Program-made: the position numbers and the translations under genes
Shown: positions 54,990 to 63,899 of the stretch, one piece after another
How positions within the stretch are numbered: position 1 is the stretch's first letter
Layout of the letters: every line of letters begins with the position of its first letter
From: Candidatus Micropelagos thuwalensis
Lineage (GTDB): Bacteria > Pseudomonadota > Alphaproteobacteria > RS24
Assembly (NCBI RefSeq): GCF_000469155.1
Contig: NZ_AWXE01000004.1
Location: forward strand, 310,001-374,000
Reading direction: 5' to 3'
DNA: 64,000 nucleotides
The notes under the pieces: model-generated
Database searches by the model: none
What the model was told of the DNA's origin: nothing
What the model saw: only the letters and a program-made list of their open reading frames with translations

Positions 54990-56219
54990 ATGACCGAATT
55001 ACCACAACTAGAAATTATTTACCGCATGATGGAAGCCTTTGCCGAAGGTGGGGGAACACCTAAAAGTGTTTCAACGGCTATGCAACAAGGTTTGATTTAT
55101 GTACGGGAATCCCTGGATGCCGAGGCCGCCAGTTTTTTCATGCTGGATGAAAAAGCTGAAAATTTTACATGTGAAAATTGTCTTGGGCCGGTGGATATTA
55201 TCGGCCTGTCCTTACCCGTAGGTGCAGGGATTATCGGTGATGTTGTCGCTAGAGATGACACCAGATTTATTGCTGATTGCACAAAAGACCCAAACTTTAA
55301 TTCAGACGTCGATGACGAGACTGGCTTTTTTACCCGCTCAATGATCTGCGCGCCTGTCTCAGGGAACGGCAAGCAATTCGGAGCGCTACAAATTATCAAT
55401 AAATCTTCCGGCGATGGCCTGTTTACTGAGGAAGATGCGCGCCTCGTAACGCTTCTGGCGCGCTCCTCGGCACTAGCATTGGCAAATTCGGAGATGACCG
55501 CCAGCATTGTAGAAGCCAATAGAATAAAGCGAGATTTAAAACTTGCAGCTGTGGTGCAGACGGGTTTGTTTCCGCGAGAAAACCATAGATATGCCTGCGG
55601 TCTCAATGTACCTATGCAGGGCGTTTCGGGCGATTTGTTCGATTTTGTAGAACGCAACGGCCATGTTTATTTCTGCATGGGGGATGTCTCGGGTAAAGGC
55701 ATGAATGCAGCCCTGGTTATGTCCAAAACCCACAGCCTTTTTAGAAGTCTGTCCAGAAGTTCGCCAACACCTGCAGAATTGGTTGCCAGCATCAACCGTG
55801 AACTGATTGAAACGTCTGATAATGGCATGTTTGTCACCGCAATTATAGGCACCTATAACCCAGATACAAATCAACTTCTTGTCTGTAATGCAGGGCACGA
55901 GCCGGGACTCGTCGCCGGACCAGAAGGTGTTGATTATATTAAACCACACCTTCACCCAATGGGTATTATGGAAACAGCTTCGGAAGACATCGCACAGAGC
56001 CAGATTGATCTTACGAATGCCAGATTTTTTGCCTATTCAGACGGATTGACCGAAACCGAAATTAACGGCACCGCAATCGGCACGAAAAATCTTGCAGGCA
56101 TGATTGCCGCGCACCAATCCATTGGCTTACCTAAACAGCTTGATCTTGTGATGCAGGAAATTAGGCAGAAAGCCGATCGTATTTTTGACGATTTGACAAT
56201 TCTGGGGATTGGGAAATGA
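54990..56219 (+). CDS. GAF-PP2C (RsbU-type) serine phosphatase
   Basis: A 409-residue protein from ATG 54990 with an N-terminal GAF sensor domain (about 25-165; ASFFMLDEKAENF, APVSGNGKQFGALQIINK) and a C-terminal SpoIIE/PP2C domain (about 190-409). Metal-binding residues are in GVSGDLFDF (Asp215), MGDVSGKGMNAAL and AYSDGLTE. It should dephosphorylate the STAS protein upstream when the GAF domain senses its ligand. The ligand is unknown. It starts 13 bp after the STAS gene and overlaps the kinase gene by 4 bp. Confidence 0.9.
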   Translation: MTELPQLEIIYRMMEAFAEGGGTPKSVSTAMQQGLIYVRESLDAEAASFFMLDEKAENFTCENCLGPVDIIGLSLPVGAGIIGDVVARDDTRFIADCTKDPNFNSDVDDETGFFTRSMICAPVSGNGKQFGALQIINKSSGDGLFTEEDARLVTLLARSSALALANSEMTASIVEANRIKRDLKLAAVVQTGLFPRENHRYACGLNVPMQGVSGDLFDFVERNGHVYFCMGDVSGKGMNAALVMSKTHSLFRSLSRSSPTPAELVASINRELIETSDNGMFVTAIIGTYNPDTNQLLVCNAGHEPGLVAGPEGVDYIKPHLHPMGIMETASEDIAQSQIDLTNARFFAYSDGLTETEINGTAIGTKNLAGMIAAHQSIGLPKQLDLVMQEIRQKADRIFDDLTILGIGK

Positions 56220-56614
56220 CCCAATTAGCGATGACCATTACCAATGATGTTTTGTCCCTCCGCACCACCCGCCATACCTTGCGAGAGATGATTGCTGATA
56301 CTGATTTTTCCTCCCGCCTTGACGATATTCTACTCGCAACAGATGAGGCCTTACAAAATTGCATAAGCCATGCGTTTGCACCGGACACGCAAGGAGAAAT
56401 ATTCATCAGCCTGGAGATTGATGAGACGTTGAGTATTTGTATTGAAGACACAGCGCCGCCGGTCGACATTTCCAGCATTAAGTCACGGGAGTTAGATGAT
56501 ATTCGCCCGGGCGGGTTGGGCGTTCATTTTATTAAAAGCCTCACCGATGAGGTGATATGGCAGCTTAAAAATGGGCGTAATTGCATTGAATTAATATGGA
56601 AAAAAAACTGCTGA
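56216..56614 (+). CDS. RsbW-type serine kinase / anti-sigma-like HATPase
   Basis: A 132-residue GHKL-fold protein. The N-box is TDEALQN (Glu44, Asn48), the G1 region EDTAPPVD and the G2 region RPGGLGVHFIKSL. This is the compact form of RsbW/SpoIIAB/BtrW kinases that phosphorylate a STAS antagonist. It overlaps the PP2C gene by 4 bp (ATGA). No sigma factor is encoded in the window, so the kinase may control a target other than a sigma factor, possibly the pilus machinery beside it. It converges with the pilC-like gene. Confidence 0.88.
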   Translation: MTQLAMTITNDVLSLRTTRHTLREMIADTDFSSRLDDILLATDEALQNCISHAFAPDTQGEIFISLEIDETLSICIEDTAPPVDISSIKSRELDDIRPGGLGVHFIKSLTDEVIWQLKNGRNCIELIWKKNC

Positions 56615-56626
56615 AATTACCTTTTA

Positions 56627-57856
56627 TTATCCAGCAAGGTCCCCTGCAGAGAAAATCGGCAAATAAAGTGCAACCACCATCAGACCAATCATCGCGCCTA
56701 CAAAAACAATCATAATCGGTTCAATGATAGAGGAGAGCCCTTCCACAATCGCATCAAATTCCTCTTCATAATATTGCGCGATAGAGCTTAGCATTTCTTC
56801 CATATTACCCGTGCGCTCGCCGACAGCAAGTAATTGGGAAAAGGCGAGCGGAAAAACTTTCTCCTCACCGAATAATATTGATAGTTCAACACCGCTAAGT
56901 ACTCGCTCACGCACCCTGTCAAAAGCATTCATAAACAAAATATTATTGGTCACAGATTTGGCAACATCCAGTGTATCAAGGACACTAACCCCGGCGGCAA
57001 AAAGATTTGCCATGAGGAGCGACCCCCGCGCCACGGTAGATTTAATAATGATATCTCCAAAAAGTGGCAATTTGAGAAGCATAAAGCACCACAAGGTGAA
57101 ATAGGGCTTAACATATTTGGACAGCATTCGATGTGCAAACACCACCCCGAAAGCAATCGACAACACCCGTATAATATTATCTGTGTTCGACACCCAGATA
57201 CTCGCATCAACAATCATTTGGGTCGGGCCAGGCAAATCCATCCCCATACCGTCATACATTTGCTGGAAAGTCGGGACCACATTTGTCAGCATGAAAAAGC
57301 TTATACCCAGCGTCACAGTCACGAGCACAACGGGATAAAACATCGCAGATTTAATACCGGCTTTAATTTTTGCCTGCTTTTCAAGAATCTCTACGAGCTT
57401 ATCGACAAACTTATCGAGCTGACCGGAAATTTCACCTGCCTCAATCATATTGAGATAGACATTATCGAAATGTCTTTTTTGCCTTTTAAAAACCTGAGAT
57501 AGAGATTTACCGTCATTGAGATCGTCAATCATTTCCCCGATAGTTCTTTTCATATTCGGGTTTTTTGTCTGGTCAGCAACCATGATGAGACTGTCCAATA
57601 TCGGCAGACCAGCGCGGATCATCGTAGAGAGTTTCTTGGAAAACAGCATGATTTCCTTGGCGGGAATATCCCCAAAAGGCCCCCAAGTAATATCCATATT
57701 CAGGCCGGATTTTGACTTTGGTTTTTTCTCTTTTATTTTTTTGATGCGGATACGTTGAGCGCGTAATTCGGCGCGAGCTTTGCCGACAGTGGGCGCATCC
57801 ATCTGACCTTTAATCTTTTTGCCCCGTTGGACACCTACATATGCAAAAACAGCCAT
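56627..57856 (-). CDS. pilC: type IV pilus/type II secretion platform protein (PilC/GspF)
   Basis: A 409-residue polytopic inner-membrane protein. Two T2SSF domains (about 70-195 and 275-400) each carry the cytoplasmic helical bundle and membrane helices. Marks are SKKLSTMIRAGLPILDSL, EAGEISGQLD, LLAVGERTGNMEEML and IEPIMIVFVGAMIGLMVVALYLPIF (in part IEPIMIVFVG). It should couple the ATPase to pilin extraction from the membrane. It starts in a 1-bp overlap with the pilB-like gene stop (TAATG), so translation is coupled. Confidence 0.92.
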   Translation of the reverse strand: MAVFAYVGVQRGKKIKGQMDAPTVGKARAELRAQRIRIKKIKEKKPKSKSGLNMDITWGPFGDIPAKEIMLFSKKLSTMIRAGLPILDSLIMVADQTKNPNMKRTIGEMIDDLNDGKSLSQVFKRQKRHFDNVYLNMIEAGEISGQLDKFVDKLVEILEKQAKIKAGIKSAMFYPVVLVTVTLGISFFMLTNVVPTFQQMYDGMGMDLPGPTQMIVDASIWVSNTDNIIRVLSIAFGVVFAHRMLSKYVKPYFTLWCFMLLKLPLFGDIIIKSTVARGSLLMANLFAAGVSVLDTLDVAKSVTNNILFMNAFDRVRERVLSGVELSILFGEEKVFPLAFSQLLAVGERTGNMEEMLSSIAQYYEEEFDAIVEGLSSIIEPIMIVFVGAMIGLMVVALYLPIFSAGDLAG

Positions 57857-59568
57857 TAATTAACCACCAAGACACGCGTATATTCTTCAACCGAGAGAAT
57901 GCCGTCGCGAATATATTCCTTTGCAATTTCTTGCATTGTTTTAAAGCCGTCTAATCTGGCAGCTTCAAGAATTTCAGGTGCCTGGGCATTCGCAAGAATT
58001 TTCTCTTCAACGGGGGCTGTCACACGAAGCACTTCATAAATACCCTGACGGCCTTTATATCCAGTACCATTACATTCACCACATCCACCGCCTTTACGAA
58101 AATTGATATTTTCAATTTCCTCGGCATCAAAACCGATATTTTCTAAAACTTCTTCCGTGACCGTCGTATCAGGCACAAGACAAGACTGACAATTTTTACG
58201 TGCCAATCTTTGCGCGACCACAAGCGACAAGGCTGCAGAAATCATAAAGCTTGGCACACCCATATTACTTAGGCGCGTAATGGCAGAAATGGCATCATTG
58301 GTATGAAGTGTTGAAAGCAATAGGTGACCGGTCAAGGCCGCTTTGACAGCAATTTCAACCGTCTGTTGATCCCTAATTTCACCTACCAGAATAACTTCCG
58401 GATCCTGACGCAAAAATGCCCGCAATATCGACTCGAATGTCAGACCGATTTTTTCATTGGCCTGCACTTGCCCAAGACCTTCCAGATAATATTCGACCGG
58501 ATCCTCAGCCGTCATAATGTTTTTACCAGGATGATTAATATGCTGTAGCGCTGCATAGAGTGTTGTCGTTTTACCAGAGCCTGTTGGCCCTGTGACCAGC
58601 ACCATGCCTTGAGGTGCTGAAATGGCTTCGACAAGTTTGGTTAAATCCTCATCCGTAAAACCAATTTTATCAATACTTAAAGCCGGATCTCCTTTCAGAA
58701 GACGGATAACAATTCGCTCACCATTTTTGCTGGGTAGAACATTAAACCTTGTATCGACATCTTCGCCGTCTTTGGTTTTAAAGGTAATCGCACCATCCTG
58801 CGGCACACGCTTCTCGGAAATATCGCAATCCGCTAGAATTTTGAGACGCGTGGTAACAGCGGAATAATTATGGAACAGATAATTTGAATAGGAGTCCATA
58901 ATTTCAAGGACGCCATTTATGCGAAAGCGTATGCGCGCCGTGTCACGAAAAGGTTCAATATGAATATCACTCACATCCAAATCTACGGAGGCTTGCAACA
59001 TATCATCGCAAAAAGCTGCAACGAGTGAGGCATCCTCCACATTCCAGCGCGGTGTGCGGCGGCGTGGAGCAACAACCGGCTTATCACCCCTTTTATCTTT
59101 GGCAGATTCTGTTTCGGTTTGAAGGTTTTTAATATCTTCTGTTTCAAGACATGCTTCGAAATCGCTTAGCTTGATGATAAAAAATTCAACATTAAAATTC
59201 GTCAGGGCTTTGATTTGTCCGCCAAGAGTCGCTTTTGTTGGGTCAACAGCACCCACGCGCAAAAACCGGCCTTCCTTTGCTAGTGGGAGAATCCCCTCTT
59301 TTTTAATGAATTTAATCGGCAGGCTTTTGAGGATTTCCTTGTCTATTGTTTCTGGCGTTACAGATTTACGTCTTAATGCGTAAGCGCGTGACAGAATGGT
59401 CTGAATGACCTCTTCATCAAAACCGTTATGAATGAGACCTGAAAGAACTTCTGGGCTCTTGCCGTTTTGCTTGTTCATTACATCGCGCAATTCGTCCTGA
59501 TCAAGCTGTCCGCCAGCCTGTAAGATTCTCAAAACACGATCCGCAACTTCTTTACTATAGCCTATCAT
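57856..59568 (-). CDS. pilB: type IV pilus/type II secretion assembly ATPase (PilB/GspE)
   Basis: A 570-residue hexameric ATPase. The N-terminal MshEN/GspE-N-like part (to ~150) precedes the ATPase domain with Walker A GPTGSGKTT (327-335), Asp box AEDPVEYYLEG, Walker B EVILVGEIRDQQT and His box STLHTNDA. A zinc-binding CxxC pair region has CQSC and CGECNGTG. It powers pilin assembly. Start ATG 59568 has a GGGGGG in the spacer 4-9 bases before it. It lies 12 bp after the LysM-protein gene and overlaps the pilC-like gene by 1 bp. Confidence 0.93.
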   Translation of the reverse strand: MIGYSKEVADRVLRILQAGGQLDQDELRDVMNKQNGKSPEVLSGLIHNGFDEEVIQTILSRAYALRRKSVTPETIDKEILKSLPIKFIKKEGILPLAKEGRFLRVGAVDPTKATLGGQIKALTNFNVEFFIIKLSDFEACLETEDIKNLQTETESAKDKRGDKPVVAPRRRTPRWNVEDASLVAAFCDDMLQASVDLDVSDIHIEPFRDTARIRFRINGVLEIMDSYSNYLFHNYSAVTTRLKILADCDISEKRVPQDGAITFKTKDGEDVDTRFNVLPSKNGERIVIRLLKGDPALSIDKIGFTDEDLTKLVEAISAPQGMVLVTGPTGSGKTTTLYAALQHINHPGKNIMTAEDPVEYYLEGLGQVQANEKIGLTFESILRAFLRQDPEVILVGEIRDQQTVEIAVKAALTGHLLLSTLHTNDAISAITRLSNMGVPSFMISAALSLVVAQRLARKNCQSCLVPDTTVTEEVLENIGFDAEEIENINFRKGGGCGECNGTGYKGRQGIYEVLRVTAPVEEKILANAQAPEILEAARLDGFKTMQEIAKEYIRDGILSVEEYTRVLVVN

Positions 59569-59580
59569 GATGCCCCCAAC

Positions 59581-61032
59581 TTACCGCGGCACACCTTCGG
59601 TGCTACCCTTTCGGCGTTTGGCCTCATTATCGACAAGTCGGTCAACAATCGCGGGGTTTTCAAGCGTCGGCACTTCCACACCTGCAGCGATCTGTCCAGC
59701 AGCTCCCGCAACAGCTGCTGCTTGTGCTTGACGTTGCGCCTGTGCGCGTGCCGCAAGTTCTTCTTGATCTACCTCAGGGAGATAATCAATCGGCAGGGTC
59801 AGCAAATGATCTTGAGCATCCGTTACGATAATTTCCTTATGAGTAATTTTCACAACTGTTCCCTCGGACGCTCCAAGCACCTGCCCTTCAGACAGATTAT
59901 ATGTCACCGTCTTGGTTTCTTCGATTTTAATATTTTTCTCATTCACATCGCCTTCATAAAAAACAATCGGCGAGACGCGAACAATCGCAGTGCTATCAAA
60001 AGTGTTCTGGCGTTCTTTGCCAGGCACTCTTTTTACGGCATCGCACATCAACCCATCACTTTTAAGCAAAACACAATATGCCTCGGCATGGTTTTGAGAT
60101 TGCATGGGTCCTATATCAAGGTGATACGATGCGCCACCCGATTTATCGATTTCTTGACGCAAGACCATATCGGAGTCGAGATAATGTCGGTAGTCGGCGT
60201 AAAACTCTCGAGTCTCGCGCAAGGCATCTTCAAGATTGTCAAAACGGAAAATCCGTACATAGGGTTTGCGCGCCTTGCCAAGTTTTTCATTACGCCCCTT
60301 ATTGGCTGCATCGAAGGAAACTGCATTAACTTTCATATCCTCCATAATGGTGCGGTCACGAATGGAGAGGGTCTGCCCGATATATAACCAGCCATTAGGG
60401 GCAATTTTATTTCTTTTTTTCAGTTCTGAGACAGGAATTTTATAGGTTCGCGAAAGTTTGGACAGCGTATCCCCCGGACAAATATTATGGATAAGGGTGC
60501 CATTATCTACCGGTGAGACATACAACTCGTCACGCCCGACGAGACTTTCAGCTTTCGAGACACCGTTCATGTCTGCAAGGTCAAGCCTATGAAGACGAAA
60601 CTTGGCGAGAATATCCTTCTGAGTTTCATCATCGCCAGGGCGATAAACCCATCGTTTGCTGTTGGGATCAAAGAACAAAATTTCATTGGCGGTTTGTAAC
60701 CCCGCCGTGTTCACATGAATGACAGGCAGTTCAGGAGCTTCTGAAACTAAAATACCGTCCAGCCGATAGCGCGGAATATCAAAAGCCTGACCGAAACCCG
60801 GCAGAACAGTTTGCCGGATACCTGTTTCACCATCTTCCGTCACACTCGTGGGCTGAACCTGGCCGTTTGCACGGCGTTGGAAACCCTCAAATGTTTCCAG
60901 CCGTTTCAGACCGCGCACGAACGGGTCATCATATTCAGGTTGTTTAGCCTCTTGCGCGCGCGCATATTGCACACCCGTCGTAACGCTCACAACCAACATA
61001 AAAACAGATATAGGATACAAAAGCCGACGCAT
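59581..61032 (-). CDS. periplasmic LysM / SPOR-like pilus-associated protein
   Basis: A 483-residue protein in the place of PilP in the operon. A signal peptide (to about Ala26) is followed by a ~150-residue N-terminal region, a LysM domain (about 180-226; CPGDTLSKLSRTYKIPVSEL), a SPOR-like domain (about 258-335; KPYVRIFRFDNLEDA) and a C-terminal segment (GTVVKITHKEIIVTDA) that resembles the small beta domain of PilP/GspC-type proteins. An Ala/Gln-rich tail ends it. LysM and SPOR domains bind peptidoglycan, so it may anchor the machine to the cell wall, like TsaP for secretins. The exact domain limits are by eye. Confidence 0.7.
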   Translation of the reverse strand: MRRLLYPISVFMLVVSVTTGVQYARAQEAKQPEYDDPFVRGLKRLETFEGFQRRANGQVQPTSVTEDGETGIRQTVLPGFGQAFDIPRYRLDGILVSEAPELPVIHVNTAGLQTANEILFFDPNSKRWVYRPGDDETQKDILAKFRLHRLDLADMNGVSKAESLVGRDELYVSPVDNGTLIHNICPGDTLSKLSRTYKIPVSELKKRNKIAPNGWLYIGQTLSIRDRTIMEDMKVNAVSFDAANKGRNEKLGKARKPYVRIFRFDNLEDALRETREFYADYRHYLDSDMVLRQEIDKSGGASYHLDIGPMQSQNHAEAYCVLLKSDGLMCDAVKRVPGKERQNTFDSTAIVRVSPIVFYEGDVNEKNIKIEETKTVTYNLSEGQVLGASEGTVVKITHKEIIVTDAQDHLLTLPIDYLPEVDQEELAARAQAQRQAQAAAVAGAAGQIAAGVEVPTLENPAIVDRLVDNEAKRRKGSTEGVPR

Positions 61033-62255
61033 TACTCTTTTCCGTTATATGCAACTGCCATTTTCAACCTGACTTTTAACAAATTTGATCCCGGTTTGGC
61101 AGTTAAATTCTCTTCAATGATGGCAACACTTTTCACTTCTTTAACAAAAATTTCCCGAATAGAACGATAGACCTCAAATCTACTCTCTAACTCGACAGTA
61201 ACTGTATTGACCAGAACTGGCAGATTATTACCAACTATAAATTTATTTTCGGCATCAACATCATTGGTTATGGATATGATTTCAACGCCGAAACGCTCAA
61301 ATGCAGCAAGGAAACGTTGCAGTAAAAAATCAAATCTTTCACGGTCGACCAGCGTTCCGGCAATATTCTCAGACCTTTTCTCGAGTAATTTAATCTGGGA
61401 GAGCAAGTCACTGGAACGTTTGTTATTTTTGGCAATCTGACCCTCAAAAATTGTAATTTCATCAGCTTTTCTGTTATTTTCAGATATGGTTGGCTGGATA
61501 TAGGTAAAATTCAAAATCGGTGGTAACGCCGCTACCAGTAATAGGATAAAAGCAAGTATCGCTGTTTTCGGAATAGGTGACGAAGATGTCTCAGCCTCAA
61601 AAATTTTCCTCACAATACCCGGCGCATCAGCATCCGAAATACCGCTCGCCTTTCCGCCTTTAATTTTGTTCAGACCGGCAGCAAAACGCGATTTCACCTG
61701 CTCCAGACGTGAAACCAAAACAGATTTATCACCATCCTCAGCAGAGTCATCCTCATCAGTCTCATCTTCTACTGATGGTGTAGCAAAATCTGGCAATACA
61801 TCTTGCATATCGCTAACCAATGTCGATAAATCCCCTGGCGCAGAGGCCGTATCCGCATAATCAGCTTCGACATCTGTCATAAGATGCATCAACCGATCAC
61901 CGCCCCTATCCGGAATATCTAATTCATCCGTTAATGTTTCACCTTCATCAGCTTTATCGCTTTCACCAGTCTCTTCGAATGTTTTTTCGTCATTCTGTGC
62001 ATCTATTTCACCGGAAGTAAAAGCATCGAATACCATGGCATTAAGTTCAGTCTGCTCTGAGGGATGATCATCTGCATCAGGATCATTTTGAGCTTCTTGA
62101 GCCTCGCCGGTTGCTTCAGCATCTATCGGGAGCGTGACATATTTCCGTGTTGCCTTGTCGGTCACCAAATCAGCAAGCAATGACTGAGCATCACTAGACA
62201 AATGTGACATGCCGTCAGTTTCTTCACGAAATTCTTTGCGTTGCGACGAGGACAT
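61032..62255 (-). CDS. PilO-like inner-membrane protein with long acidic cytoplasmic N-terminus
   Basis: A 407-residue protein. The first ~215 residues are very acidic (Asp/Glu-rich) and disordered-looking, followed by one membrane helix (about 228-248), a coiled coil (~250-300) and a PilO-like alpha/beta domain (ERFDFLLQRFLAAFERFGVEI and onwards). PilO aligns PilN with PilP in the periplasm. The extended cytoplasmic arm is absent from normal PilO (about 200 residues). It starts 3 bp after the PilM-PilN fusion and overlaps the LysM-protein gene by 1 bp. Confidence 0.75.
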   Translation of the reverse strand: MSSSQRKEFREETDGMSHLSSDAQSLLADLVTDKATRKYVTLPIDAEATGEAQEAQNDPDADDHPSEQTELNAMVFDAFTSGEIDAQNDEKTFEETGESDKADEGETLTDELDIPDRGGDRLMHLMTDVEADYADTASAPGDLSTLVSDMQDVLPDFATPSVEDETDEDDSAEDGDKSVLVSRLEQVKSRFAAGLNKIKGGKASGISDADAPGIVRKIFEAETSSSPIPKTAILAFILLLVAALPPILNFTYIQPTISENNRKADEITIFEGQIAKNNKRSSDLLSQIKLLEKRSENIAGTLVDRERFDFLLQRFLAAFERFGVEIISITNDVDAENKFIVGNNLPVLVNTVTVELESRFEVYRSIREIFVKEVKSVAIIEENLTAKPGSNLLKVRLKMAVAYNGKE

Positions 62256-62258
62256 CCG

Positions 62259-63899
62259 CTAACCCTTCTGACGTATTATGGCGTTAATGGTGAAACGATA
62301 ATAACCGCCGGTTTTTTGCTGTGTTATCGGCGCTTGTGTCGCGAGGCCGCTTTTCACCAATTCTGCAGCAAATGTGCTGATAGCAGAACTGCTCAGCGAC
62401 AATCCCTCCAAGGTCACAGACCCATCGCTCTTAATGTCTAATTTTTGCAACTCAGCGTCTTGCGGTAACATGGTCGCAAGGCTGGACATAAAAATTGTAA
62501 ACCCCTTAGGTTCAGTGAAGTCGCTGACTTTTTTCTCATTATCCCTGAGCTTCTCAAGTTTTTTGGTAAGACCTTTGTAGCGGATTGCTTCTGTCTGAGC
62601 CTCCCCCTCTAACGCTTCATAAGCGGCAACTTTGGATGACGAATTGACCAGCTCTGGTATATTGGTAATTCCCATCATGAGAGCAGAAACAAGAAAAACC
62701 ACACACACCGCCGCCATGAGTAATTTATTGACAGCCGCAAATTGTCGGAAAGTTCGAATATTCCCGCTATTAGGCAGGAAATTAATATCCAGTAATCTTT
62801 TATAACGCAGGCTATCATCATAACCCGCAATATTGATGCTTTGAGTGGCAAGCCCTAGCGCCGAGGTAAATACGCTGCTGTTATTAAAATAATCCACGAA
62901 TTTAGCTTGATCCGGAGGTACTTCAATATCGTCAAGCAACTCAATTTTCTTAAGCCGGAGATTACCGACCCTGTCGCGCAGAAGCGTTTCAACATTACCA
63001 ATATTTTTATGCTCGCTAACCAACCAAAAGGATTTAATCGTCGGAAAGTTTTTCACCTCATTGAGATAAGCAATCGCCTGATTGATGTGTTCACCTACCC
63101 TGATACCAACCTCATCCCAAAATTCGCCGGATATGTCGTCCAGTTCCTCAAGTTCTAACAGCAAAGCATCATCGAATTCACTGACGGAAATCGGGAAAAT
63201 TTCAATGTTATTTTTTGTAAAGCCAATAACTGCATTATGACCGGGACATAAATGAACGATGAGCTGGGGTTTTTGTAAATCATCAAATGATAATTTCGTG
63301 TAAATACCATTAACCAACGAAAAAGCTTCATTCTCAATATAAACAGGCATAAGCCCAGCTTCGATCAACAAATCCGTATAGCGCTTAACTGTGGTTTCAG
63401 GAATGCTTGAAAAAAGCACCGTTGTACGGTCTTCATTTTCATTAGCACTTAATATTTGGTAGCGCACAATCCTACCTTCAAGATCGTTTAATTCGGGATC
63501 ATTATCCCCCCAAAAACCTTCAATTTGTGCTTCATCTTCCAATTCTTCAGGCAACATGAAAGGCAAATTAAGTATCCGCGTGTCAAATTGGGAAAATGGA
63601 ATCGAAATACCTGCATCAAGACCGGTTACATTCGCTTCAATGCGGACTTGTCTGGTCTGATTGACGAGATACTCGAAATCTTCTTGAAGTGGCGCGTGCT
63701 CCACATCTCGACCAAGCGACCAGGTGACAATCCGGTCAAGGCACCAGCCATCGGGAGAAGAAGCATCCACAGCCGGGTCAAGTTGCAAAACCGAGATAGA
63801 GTCAGGATGGATTTTAACCGCAACAATGTTATCCTGAACTGAATGGATTTTACTTGCCGCTTGTACGGCACTACTGAGAAACGCCTCGGACCTACTCAT
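62259..63899 (-). CDS. PilM-PilN fusion protein
   Basis: A 546-residue protein. Residues ~20-365 look like the actin-like PilM (NIVAVKIHPDSISVLQL near the start, EFWDEVGIRVGEHINQAIAYL near the end of the domain), with weak nucleotide-binding motifs. At residue 372 INFLP appears, the signature of the PilN N-terminus, followed by a membrane helix (~392-411) and a PilN-like periplasmic region (to 546). In known systems PilN binds PilM through that short N-terminal peptide; here both are one chain. It is the first gene of the - strand pilus operon and has a typical ATG at 63899. Confidence 0.78.
   Translation of the reverse strand: MSRSEAFLSSAVQAASKIHSVQDNIVAVKIHPDSISVLQLDPAVDASSPDGWCLDRIVTWSLGRDVEHAPLQEDFEYLVNQTRQVRIEANVTGLDAGISIPFSQFDTRILNLPFMLPEELEDEAQIEGFWGDNDPELNDLEGRIVRYQILSANENEDRTTVLFSSIPETTVKRYTDLLIEAGLMPVYIENEAFSLVNGIYTKLSFDDLQKPQLIVHLCPGHNAVIGFTKNNIEIFPISVSEFDDALLLELEELDDISGEFWDEVGIRVGEHINQAIAYLNEVKNFPTIKSFWLVSEHKNIGNVETLLRDRVGNLRLKKIELLDDIEVPPDQAKFVDYFNNSSVFTSALGLATQSINIAGYDDSLRYKRLLDINFLPNSGNIRTFRQFAAVNKLLMAAVCVVFLVSALMMGITNIPELVNSSSKVAAYEALEGEAQTEAIRYKGLTKKLEKLRDNEKKVSDFTEPKGFTIFMSSLATMLPQDAELQKLDIKSDGSVTLEGLSLSSSAISTFAAELVKSGLATQAPITQQKTGGYYRFTINAIIRQKG

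Noticed and set aside
59722-60387. 221-codon + strand reading frame antisense to the LysM-protein gene
   Set aside because: The - strand frame has a signal peptide, LysM motif and operon context. The + strand frame has none of these.
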